Shown here: positions 53,271 through 64,000 of the stretch, piece by piece | How positions within the stretch are numbered: the stretch's first letter is position 1 | Layout of the letters: every line of letters begins with the position of its first letter | Assembly: GCA_947652605.1 (NCBI GenBank) | Contig: CANTFG010000319.1 | Coordinates: forward strand, 1-64,000 | Reading direction: 5' to 3' | Length of the DNA: 64,000 bases | DNA from: Elmis aenea | Taxonomy: Eukaryota > Arthropoda > Insecta > Coleoptera > Elmidae | Notes under the pieces: generated by a model | What the model was told of the DNA's origin: nothing | The model's input: the letters and a program-made list of their open reading frames with translations, nothing else | Databases searched by the model: none | Program-made: the position numbers and the translations under genes

Positions 53271-54700
53271 GCTGGTATTAATTTTTAATAATTTCTTAAA
53301 AATACCGTGCTTTAGTTAATACATATGTTCCTTGTGCGACTATTTCGAAACAATTTCAATTATTGATTTGTATATGACAGGAACAGTTTATCCATCGCCT
53401 CTTTACATGAATACAATTGTTTTGCATATGTCTTTCAATGAGCTGGTTTTAATTTTTAATAATTTCCTAAAAATACCGTGCTTTAGTTAATACATATGTT
53501 CCTTGAGCGACTATTTCTAAACAATTTTAATTATTGATTTGTATATCACAGGAACAGTTTATCCATCGCCTCTTTACAGGAATACATTGGTTTTGCATAT
53601 GTCTTTCAATGAGCTGGTTTTAATTTTTAATAATTTCCTAAAAATACCGTGCATTAGTTAATACATATGTTCCTTGTGCGACTATTTCTAAACAATTTTA
53701 ATTATTGATTTGTATATCACAGGAACAGTTTATCCATCGCCTTTTTACATGAATACAATTGTTTTGCATGTCTTTCAATGAGCTGGTTTTAATTTTTAAT
53801 AATTTCCTAAAAATACCGTGCTTTAGTTAATACATATGTTCCTTGAGCGACTATTTCTAAACAATTTTAATTATTGATTTGTATATCACAGGAACAGTTT
53901 ATCCATCGCTTCTTTACATGAATACAATTGTTTTGCATATGTCTTTTAATGAGCTGGTTTTAATTTTTAATAATTTCCTAAAAATACCGTGCTTTAGTTA
54001 ATACATATGTTCCTTGAGCGACTATTTCTAAAAAATTTTAATTATTGATTTGTATATCACAGGAACAGTTTATCCATCGCCTCTTTACATAAATACAATT
54101 GTTTTGCATATGTCTTTCAATGAGCTGGTTTTAATTTTTACTAATTTCCTAAAAATACCGTGCTTTAGTTAATACATATGTTCCTTGAGCGACTATTTCG
54201 AAACAATTTTAATTATTGATTTGTATATCACAGGAACAGTTTATCCATCGCCTCTTTACATGAATAAAATGGTTTTGCATATGTCTTTCAATGAGCTGGT
54301 TTTAATTTTTAATAATTTCCTAAAAATACCGTGCTTTAGTTAATACATATGTTCCTTGAGCGACTATTTCGAAACAATTTTAATTATTGATTTGTATATC
54401 ACAGGAACAGTTTATCCATCGCCTCTTTACATGAATACAATTGTTTTGCATATGTCTTTCAATGAGCTGGTTTTAATTTTTAATAATTTCCTAAAAATAC
54501 CGTGCTTTAGTTAATACATATGTTCCTTGAGCGACTATTTCTGAACAATTTTAATTATTGATTTGTATGTCACAGAAACAGTTTATCCATCGCCTCTTTA
54601 CAGGAATACAATTGTTTTGCATATGTCTTTCAATGAGCTGGTTTTAATTTTTAATAATTTCCTAAAAATACCGTGCTTTAGTTAATACATATGTTCCTTG
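52140..54700 (+). repeat. 15-monomer unit (~2,565 bp), first of two tandem copies
   Basis: Variants recur at +2,563 to +2,565 bp (15 x 171, less small indels): cagatttttt at 52216 and 54780, acattggttttgc at 53.58 and 56.14 kb, and a 2-base deletion in the gcatatgtc segment near 53,768 and 56,332. The unit starts with the ggaaaag monomer and ends with the atgtcacagaaac monomer. Its left part overlaps the end of the 18-monomer duplication. Confidence 0.78.
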
Positions 54701-57260
54701 AGCGACTATTTCTAAACAATTTTAATTATTGATTTGTATATCACAGGAAAAGTTTATCCATCGTCTCTTTACAGGAATACAGATTTTTTGCATATGTCTT
54801 TCAATGAGCTGGTTTTAATTTTTAATAATTTCCTAAAAATACCGTGCATTAGTTAATACATATGTTCCTTGAGCGACTATTTCTGAACAATTTTAATTAT
54901 TGATTTGTATATCACAGGAACAGTTTATCCATCGCCTCTTTACATGAATACAATTGTTTTGCATATGTCTTTCAATGAGCTGGTTTTAATTTTTAATAAT
55001 TTCCTAAAAATACCGTGCTTTAGTTAATACATATGTTCCTTGAGCGACTATTTCTAAACAATTTTAATTATTGATTTGTATATCACAGGAACAGTTTATC
55101 CATCGCCTCTTTACAGGAATACAATTGTTTTGCATATGTCTTTCAATGAGCTGGTTTTAATTTTTAATAATTTCCTAAAAATACCGTGCCTTAGTTAATA
55201 CATATGTTCCTTGAGCGACTATTTCTAAACAATTTTAATTATTGATTTGTATATCACAGGAACAGTTTATCCATCGCCTCTTTACAGGAATACAATTGTT
55301 TTGCATATGTCTTTTAAAGAGCTGGTTTTAATTTTTACTAATTTCCTAAAAATACCGTGCTTTAGTTAATACATATGTTCCTTGTGCGACTATTTCGAAA
55401 CAATTTCAATTATTGATTTGTATATGACAGGAACAGTTTATCCATCGCCTTTTTACATGAATAAAATTGTTTTGCATATGTCTTTCAATGAGCTGGTTTT
55501 AATTTTTAATAATTTCCTAAAAATACCGTGCTTTAGTTAATACATATGTTCCTTGTGCGACTATTTCGAAACAATTTCAATTATTGATTTGTATATGACA
55601 GGAACAGTTTATCCATCGCTTCTTTACATGAATACAATTGTTTTGCATATGTCTTTCAATGAGCTGGTTTTATTTTTTAATAATTTCCTAAAAATACCGT
55701 GCTTTAGTTAATACATATGTTCCTTGAGCGACTATTTCTAAACAATTTTAATTATTGATTTGTATATCACAGAAACAGTTTATCCATCGCCTCTTTACAT
55801 GAATACAATTGTTTTGCATATGTCTTTCAATGAGCTGGTATTAATTTTTAATAATTTCCTAAAAATACCGTGCTTTAGTTAATACATATGTTCCTTGTGC
55901 GACTATTTCGAAACAATTTCAATTATTGATTTGTATATGACAGGAACAGTTTATCCATCGCCTCTTTACATGAATACAATTGTTTTGCATATGTCTTTCA
56001 ATGAGCTGGTTTTAATTTTTAATAATTTCCTAAAAATACCGTGCTTTAGTTAATACATATGTTCCTTGAGCGACTATTTCTAAACAATTTTAATTATTGA
56101 TTTGTATATCACAGGAACAGTTTATCCATCGCCTCTTTACAGGAATACATTGGTTTTGCATATGTCTTTCAATGAGCTGGTTTTAATTTTTAATAATTTC
56201 CTAAAAATACCGTGCATTAGTTAATACATATGTTCCTTGTGCGACTATTTCTAAACAATTTTAATTATTGATTTGTATATCACAGGAACAGTTTATCCAT
56301 CGCCTTTTTACATGAATACAATTGTTTTGCATATCTTTCAATGAGCTGGTTTTAATTTTTAATAATTTCCTAAAAATACCGTGCTTTAGTTAATACATAT
56401 GTTCCTTGAGCGACTATTTCTAAACAATTTTAATTATTGATTTGTATATCACAGGAACAGTTTATCCATCGCTTCTTTACATGAATACAATTGTTTTGCA
56501 TATGTCTTTTAATGAGCTGGTTTTAATTTTTAATAATTTCCTAAAAATACCGTGCTTTAGTTAATACATATGTTCCTTGAGCGACTATTTCTAAAAAATT
56601 TTAATTATTGATTTGTATATCACAGGAACAGTTTATCCATCGCCTCTTTACATAAATACAATTGTTTTGCATATGTCTTTCAATGAGCTGGTTTTAATTT
56701 TTACTAATTTCCTAAAAATACCGTGCTTTAGTTAATACATATGTTCCTTGAGCGACTATTTCGAAACAATTTTAATTATTGATTTGTATATCACAGGAAC
56801 AGTTTATCCATCGCCTCTTTACATGAATACAATTGTTTTGCATATGTCTTTCAATGAGCTGGTTTTAATTTTTAATAATTTCCTAAAAATACCGTGCTTT
56901 AGTTAATACATATGTTCCTTGAGCGACTATTTCGAAACAATTTTAATTATTGATTTGTATATCACAGGAACAGTTTATCCATCGCCTCTTTACATGAATA
57001 CAATTGTTTTGCATATGTCTTTCAATGAGCTGGTTTTAATTTTTAATAATTTCCTAAAAATACCGTGCTTTAGTTAATACATATGTTCCTTGAGCGACTA
57101 TTTCTGAACAATTTTAATTATTGATTTGTATGTCACAGAAACAGTTTATCCATCGCCTCTTTACAGGAATACAATTGTTTTGCATATGTCTTTCAATGAG
57201 CTGGTTTTAATTTTTAATAATTTCCTAAAAATACCGTGCTTTAGTTAATACATATGTTCC
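54701..57260 (+). repeat. 15-monomer unit (~2,565 bp), second tandem copy
   Basis: Counterpart of 52,140-54,700. It differs at a few positions: tccatcgtctc near 54,765; gaatacaattg near 56.83 kb where the first copy has gaataaaatgg. After about 57,260 the next monomer has ttctgaac instead of ttctaaac and the match ends. Confidence 0.78.
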
Positions 57261-58999
57261 TTGAGCGACTATTTCTGAACAATTTTAATTATTGATTTGT
57301 ATATCACAGAAACAGTTTATCCATCGCCTCTTTACAGGAATACAATTGTTTTGCATATGTCTTTCAATGAGCTGGTTTTAATTTTTAAAAATTTCCTAAA
57401 AATACCGTGCTTTAGTTAATACATATGTTCCTTGAGCGACTATTTCTGAACAATTTTAATTATTGATTTGTATATCACAGAAACAGTTTATCCATCGCCT
57501 CTTTACAGGAATACAATTGTTTTGCATATGTCTTTCAATGAGCTGGTTTTAATTTTTAATAATTTCCTAAAAATACCGTGCTTTAGTTAATACATATGTT
57601 CCTTGAGCGACTATTTCTGAACAATTTTAATTATTGATTTGTATATCACAGAAACAGTTTATCCATCGCCTCTTTACATGAATACAATTGTTTTGCATAT
57701 GTCTTTCAAAGAGCTGGTTTTAATTTTTACTAATTTCCTAAAAATACCGTGCTTTAGTTAATACATATGTTCCTTGTGCGACTATTTCGAAACAATTTCA
57801 ATTATTGATTTGTATATGACATGAACAGTTTATCCATCGCTTCTTTACATGAATACAATTGTTTTGCATATGTCTTTCAATGAGCTGGTTTTATTTTTTA
57901 ATAATTTCCTAAAAATACCGTGCTTTAGTTAATACATATGTTCCTTGAGCGACTATTTCTAAACAATTTTAATTATTGATTTGTATATCACAGAAACAGT
58001 TTATCCATCGCCTCTTTACATAAATACAATTGTTTTGCATATGTCTTTCAATGAGCTGGTATTAATTTTTAATAATTTCCTAAAAATACCGTGCTTTAGT
58101 TAATACATATGTTCCTTGTGCGACTATTTCGAAACAATTTCAATTATTGATTTGTATATCACAGGAACAGTTTATCAATCGCCTCTTTACATGAATACAA
58201 TTGTTTTGCATATGTCTTTCAATGAGCTGGTTTTAATTTTTAATAATTTCCTAAAAATACCGTGCTTTAGTTAATACATATGTTCCTTGAGCGACTATTT
58301 CTAAACAATTTTAATTATTGATTTGTATATCACAGGAACAGTTTATCCATCGCCTCTTTACAGGAATACAATTGTTTTGCATATGTCTTTCAATGAGCTG
58401 GTTTTAATTTTTAATAATTTCCTAAAAATACCGTGCATTAGTTAATACATATGTTCCTTGAGCGACTATTTCTGAACAATTTTAATTATTGATTTGTATA
58501 TCATAGGAACAGTTTATCCATCGCCTCTTTACATGAATACAATTGTTTTGCATATGTCTTTCAATGAGCTGGTTTTAATTTTTAATAATTTCCTAAAAAT
58601 ACCGTGCTTTAGTTAATACATATGTTCCTTGAGCGACTATTTCTAAACAATTTTAATTATTGATTTGTATATCACAGGAACAGTTTATCCATCGCCTCTT
58701 TACATGAATACAATTGTTTTGCATATGTCTTTCAATGAGCTGGTTTTAATTTTTAATAATTTCCTAAAAATACCGTGCTTTAGTTAATACATATGTTCCT
58801 TGAGCGACTATTTCTAAACAATTTTAATTATTGATTTGTATATCACAGGAACAGTTTATCCATCGCCTCTTTACATGAATACAATTGTTTTGCATATGTC
58901 TTTCAATAAGCTGGTTTTAATTTTTAATAATTTCCTAAAAATACCGTGCTTTAGTTAATACATATGTTCCTTGAGCGACTATTTCGAAACAATTTCAAT

Positions 59000-60830
59000 T
59001 ATTGATTTGTATATGACAGGAACAGTTTATCCATCGCCTCTTTACATGAATACAATTGTTTTGCATATGTCTTTCAATGAGCTGGTTTTAATTTTTAATA
59101 ATTTCCTAAAAATACCGTGCTTTAGTTAATACATATGTTCCTTGAGCGACTATTTCTAAACAATTTTAATTATTGATTTGTATATCACAGGAACAGTTTA
59201 TCCATCGCCTCTTTACAGGAATACAATTTTTTTGCATATGTCTTTCAATGAGCTGGTTTTAATTTTTAATAATTTCCTAAAAATACCATGCATTAGTTAA
59301 TACATATGTTCCTTGAGCGACTATTTCTGAACAATTTTAATTATTGATTTGTATATCACAGGAACAGTTTATCCATCGCCTCTTTACATGAATACAATGG
59401 TTTTGCATATGTCTTTCAATAAGCTGGTTTTAATTTTTAATAATTTCCTAAAAATACCGTGCTTTAGTTAATACATATGTTCCTTGAGCGACTATTTCTA
59501 AACAATTTTCATTATTGATTTGTATATCACAGGAACAGTTTATCCATCGCCTCTTTACAGGAATACAATTGTTTTGCATATGTCTTTCAATGAGCTGGTT
59601 TTAATTTTTAATAATTTCCTAAAAATACCGTGCTTTAGTTAATACATACGTTCCTTGAGCGACTATTTCTAAACAATTTTAATTATTGATTTGTATATCA
59701 CAGGAACAGTTTATCCATCGCCTCTTTACAGGAATACAATTGTTTTGCATATGTCTTTCAATGAGCTGGTTTTAATTTTTAATAATTTCCTAAAAATACC
59801 GTGCTTTAGTTAATACATATGTTCCTTGAGCGACTATTTCTAAACAATTTTAATTATTGATTTGTATATCACAGGAACAGTTTATCCATCGCCTCTTTAC
59901 AGGAATACAATTGTTTTGCATATGTCTTTCAATGAGCTGGTTTTAATTTTTAATAATTTCCTAAAAATACCGTGCATTAGTTAATACATATGTTCTTTGA
60001 GCGACTATTTCTGAACAATTTTAATTATTGATTTGTATGTATATCACAGGAACAGTTTATCCATCGCCTCTTTACATGAATACAATTGTTTTGCATATGT
60101 CTTTCAATGAGCTGGTTTTAATTTTTAATAATTTCCTAAAAATACCGTGCTTTAGTTAATACATATGTTCCTTGTGCGACTATTTCGAAACAATTTCAAT
60201 TATTGATTTGTATATGACAGGAACAGTTTATCCATCGCCTCTTTACATGAATACAATTGTTTTGCATATGTCTTTCAATGAGCTGGTTTTAATTTTTAAT
60301 AATTTCCTAAAAATACCGTGCATTAGTTAATACATATGTTCCTTGTGCGACTATTTCGAAACAATTTCAATTATTGATTTGTATATCACAGAAATAGTTT
60401 ATCTATCGCCTCTTTACATGAATACAATTGTTTTGCATATGTCTTTCAATGAGCTGGTATTAATTTTTAATAATTTCCTAAAAATACCGTGCTTTAGTTA
60501 ATACATATGTTCCTTGTGCGACTATTTCTAAACAATTTTAATTATTGATTTGTATATCACAGGAACAGTTTATCCATCGCCTTTTTACATGAATAAAATT
60601 GTTTTGCATATGTCTTTCAATGAGCTGGTTTTAATTTTTAATAATTTCCTAAAAATACCGTGCTTTAGTTAATACATATGTTCCTTGTGCTACTATTTCG
60701 AAACATTTTCATTTATTGATTTGTATATCACAGGAACAGTTTATCAATCGCCTCTTTACATGAATACAATTGTTTTGCATATGTCTTTCAATGAGCTGGT
60801 ATTAATTTTTAATAATTTCCTAAAAATACC
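59000..60830 (+). repeat. Diverged fourth copy of the 'tgttctttgag / tatgtatatc' block
   Basis: The monomer pair tgttctttga followed by gtatgtatatcac occurs at about 16,015, 22,696, 42,886 and 59,991. Here the surrounding monomers follow the same order (acaatgg, acaggaat x3, cagaaatag, gaataaaattg, gtgctac) but carry private substitutions, such as cattttcatttatt near 60.71 kb and accatgc near 59.29 kb. This is the oldest or least homogenised of the four. Confidence 0.68.
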
Positions 60831-63800
60831 GTGCATTAGTTAATACATATGTTCCTTGTGCGACTATTTCGAAACAATTTCAATTATTAATTTGTATATC
60901 ACAGGAACAGTTTATCCATCGCCTCTTTACATGAATACAATTGTTTTGCATATGTCTTTCAATGAGCTGGTATTAATTTTTAATAATTTCCTAAAAATAC
61001 CGTGCTTTAGTTAATACATATGTTCCTTGTGCTACTATTTCGAAACAATTTCATTTATTGATTTGTATATCACAGGAACAGTTTATCAATCGCCTCTTTA
61101 CATGAATACAATTGTTTTGCATATGTCTTTCAATGAGCTGGTATTAATTTTTAATAATTTCCTAAAAATACCGTGCTTTAGTTAATACAAATGTTCCTTG
61201 AGCGACTATTTCTAAACAATTTTAATTATTGATTTGTATATCACAGGAACAGTTTATCCATCGCCTCTTTGCAGGATTACAATTGTTTTGCATATGTCTT
61301 TCAATGAGCTGGTTTTAATTTTTAATAATTTCCTAAAAATACCGTGCATTAGTTAATACATATGTTCCTTGAGCGACTATTTCTGAACAATTTTAATTAT
61401 TAATTTGTATATCACAGGAACAGTTTATCCATCGCCTCTTTACATGAATACAATTGTTTTGCATATGTCTTTCAATAAGCTGGTTTTAATTTTTAATAAT
61501 TTCCTAAAAATACCGTGCTTTAGTTAATACATATGTTCCTTGTGCGACTATTTCGAAACAATTTCAATTATTGATTTCTATATGACAGGAACAGTTTATC
61601 CATCGCCTCTTTACATGAATACAATTGTTTTGCATATGTCTTTCAATGAGCTGGTTTTAATTTTTAATAATTTCCTAAAAATACCGTGCATTAGTTAATA
61701 CATATGTTCCTTGTGCGACTATTTCGAAACAATTTCAATTATTGATTTGTATATCACAGGAACAGTTTATCCATCGCCTCTTTACATGAATACAATTGTT
61801 TTGCATATGTCTTTCAATGAGCTGGTATTAATTTTTAATAATTTCCTAAAAATACCGTGCTTTAGTTAATACATATGTTCCTTGTGCGACTATTTCTAAA
61901 CAATTTTAATTATTGATTTATATGTCACAGGAACAGTTTATCCATCGCCTCTTTACATGAATAAAATAGTTTTGCATATGTCTTTCAATGAGCTGGTTTT
62001 AATTTTTAATAAATTCCTAAAAATACCGTGCTTTAGTTAATACATATGTTCCTTGTGCGACTATTTCGAAACAATTTCAATTATTGATTTGTATATCACA
62101 GGAACAGTTTATCCATCGCCTCTTTACATGAATACAATTGTTTTGCATATGTCTTTCAATGAGCTGGTATTAATTTTTAATAATTTCCTAAAAATACCGT
62201 GCTTTAGTTAATACATATGTTCCTTGTGCGACTATTTCTAAACAATTTTAATTATTGATTTGTATATCACAGGAACAGTTTATCCATCGCCTCTTTACAG
62301 GAATACAATTGTTTTGCATATGTCTTTCAATGAGCTGGTTTTAATTTTTAATAATTTCCTAAAAATACCGTGCTTTAGTTAATACATATGTTTCTTGAGC
62401 GACTATTTCTGAACATTTTTAATTATTGATTTGTATATCACAGAAACAGTTTATCCATCGCCTCTTTACATAAATACAATTGTTATGCGAATGTCTTTCA
62501 AAGAGCTGGTTTTAATTTTTACTAATTTCCTAAAAATACCGTGCTTTAGTTAATACATATGTTCCTTGTGCGACTATTTCGAAACAATTTCTATTATTGA
62601 TTTGTATATCACAGGAACAGTTTATCCATCGCCTCTTTACATGAATACAATTGTTTTGCATATGTCTTTCAGTGAGCTGGTTTTAATTTTTAATAATTTC
62701 CTAAAAATACCGTGCTTTAGTTAATACATATGTTCCTTGAGCGACAATTTTGAAACAATTTTAATTATTGATTTGTATATCACAGGAACAGTTTATCCAT
62801 CGCCTCTTTACATGAATACAATTGTTTAGCATATGTCTTTTAATGAGCTGGTATTAATTTTTAATAATTTCCTAAAAATACCGTGCTTTAGTTAATACAT
62901 ATGTTCCTTGTGCGACTATTTCGAAACAATTTCAATTATTGATTTGTATATGACAGGAACAGTTTATCCATCGCCTCTTTACATGAATACAATTGTTTTG
63001 CATAAGTCTTTCAATGAGCTGGTTTTAATTTTTAATAATTTCCTAAAAATACCGTGCTTTAGTTAATACATATGTTCCTTGAGCGACTATTTCTAAACAA
63101 TTTTAATTATTGATTTGTATATCACAGGAACAGTTTATCCATCGCCTCTTTACAGGAATACAATTGTTTTGCATATGTCTTTCAATGAGCTGGTTTTAAT
63201 TTTTAATAATTTCCTAAAAATACCGTGCATTAGTTAATACATATGTTCCTTGAGCGACTATTTCTGAACAATTTTAATTATTGATTTGTATATCACAGGA
63301 ACAGTTTATCCATCGCCTCTTTACATGAATACAATTGTTTTGCATATGTCTTTCAATGAGCTGGTTTTAATTTTTAATAATTTCCTAAAAATACCGTGCT
63401 TTAGTTAATACATATGTTCCTTGAGCGACTATTTCTAAACGATTTTAATTATTGATTTGAATATCACAGGAACAGTTTATCCATCGCCTCTTTACATGAA
63501 TACAATTGTTTTGCATATGTCTTTCAATGAGCTGGTTTTAATTTTTAATAATTTCCTAAAAATACCGTGCTTTAGTTAATACATATGTTCCTTGAGCGAC
63601 TATTTCTAAACAATTTTAATTATTGATTTGTATATCACAGAAACAGTTTATCCATCGCCTCTTTACATGAATACAATTGTTTTGCATATGTCTTTCAATG
63701 AGCTGGCATTAATTTTTAATAATTTCCTAAAAATACCGTGCTTTAGTTAATACATATGTTCCTTGTGCGACTATTTCGAAACAATTTCAATTATTGATTT

Positions 63801-64000
63801 GTATATCACAGGAACAGTTTATCCATCGCCTCTTTACATGAATACAATTGTTTTGCATATGTCTTTCAATGAGCTGGTTTTAATTTTTAATAATTTCCTA
63901 AAAATACCGTGCTTTAGTTAATACATATGTTCCTTGAGCGACTATTTTTAAACAATTTTAATTATTGATTTGTATATCACAGGAACAGTTTATCCATCGC

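Larger units (their letters stand above)
2688..64000 (+). repeat. 171-bp satellite DNA array (~358 monomers)
   Basis: From the element edge to the window end the sequence is only head-to-tail monomers. Spacing of the 'gagcgac' landmark is 171 bp (2693, 2864, 3035, 3206, 3377), with rare monomers of 163-175 bp caused by small indels. All monomers seen are in the same orientation; no inversion, transposon or unrelated insert interrupts the array. Monomers differ mostly by single substitutions. Base composition is about 29% G+C. No stretch codes for protein: stops occur in every frame of a typical monomer. The array continues past the right edge. It is the kind of sequence found at centromeres or in heterochromatin, but nothing in the sequence proves that location. 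I find no CENP-B-box-like motif. Confidence 0.97.

Noticed and set aside
2688..64000. CRISPR array (regularly spaced repeats)
   Set aside because: The repeats are contiguous 171-bp monomers without unique spacers, and no cas genes are present.
1..64000. Telomeric repeats, rRNA or 5S genes among the tandem repeats
   Set aside because: No TTAGG/TTAGGG-type runs and no conserved rRNA segments were seen on either strand.

Overview
The window contains no gene I can support. It is eukaryotic repetitive DNA: a very long AT-rich satellite array (about 29% G+C by hand count of one monomer) with a fold-back-like inverted-repeat element at its left edge and the end of a different tandem repeat beyond that. 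There are no rRNA or tRNA genes, no CRISPR array and no bacterial-type operons. The organism cannot be named from this sequence. The 141-bp repeat at the left edge carries a 'ctcgaaaacggct' motif that resembles repeats I associate with insect genomes, so an arthropod is my weak guess. The array length and internal order suggest a centromeric, pericentromeric or other heterochromatic block.

Layout. (1) Positions 1-423 hold three head-to-tail copies of a 141-bp repeat, cut by the window start. (2) Positions 424-444 are a short junction that partly resembles the interior of the next element. (3) Positions 445-2687 are a large inverted repeat: two 782-bp arms, nearly identical and colinear without net indel, flank a 679-bp spacer. 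Each arm is itself largely built from about three 146-bp tandem subrepeats. This is the architecture of Foldback-type elements. The spacer has no usable ORF and has an 18-bp direct repeat near each end. (4) From about 2688 to the window end, about 61.3 kb, there is only a 171-bp satellite, roughly 358 monomers, all in one orientation, with no other sequence interrupting it.

Within the satellite, monomers fall into linked variant families. Runs of monomers are duplicated at distances that are whole multiples of 171 bp, apart from a few small indels: 5, 11, 12, 14, 15, 18, 19, 22, 24 and about 118 monomers. The largest repeat is a block of about 12.15 kb starting near 17.56 kb that recurs near 37.75 kb, offset 20,190-20,192 bp. 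Smaller duplications are nested inside and beside it. This is the pattern expected from repeated unequal exchange or replication-based amplification, and it gives an irregular higher-order structure instead of one fixed higher-order unit.

The only open reading frames of about 60 codons (2422-2607 on the minus strand; 36219-36407 and 38100-38288 on the plus strand) start at TTG codons inside repeats. They are explained by the repeats and are not annotated as genes.
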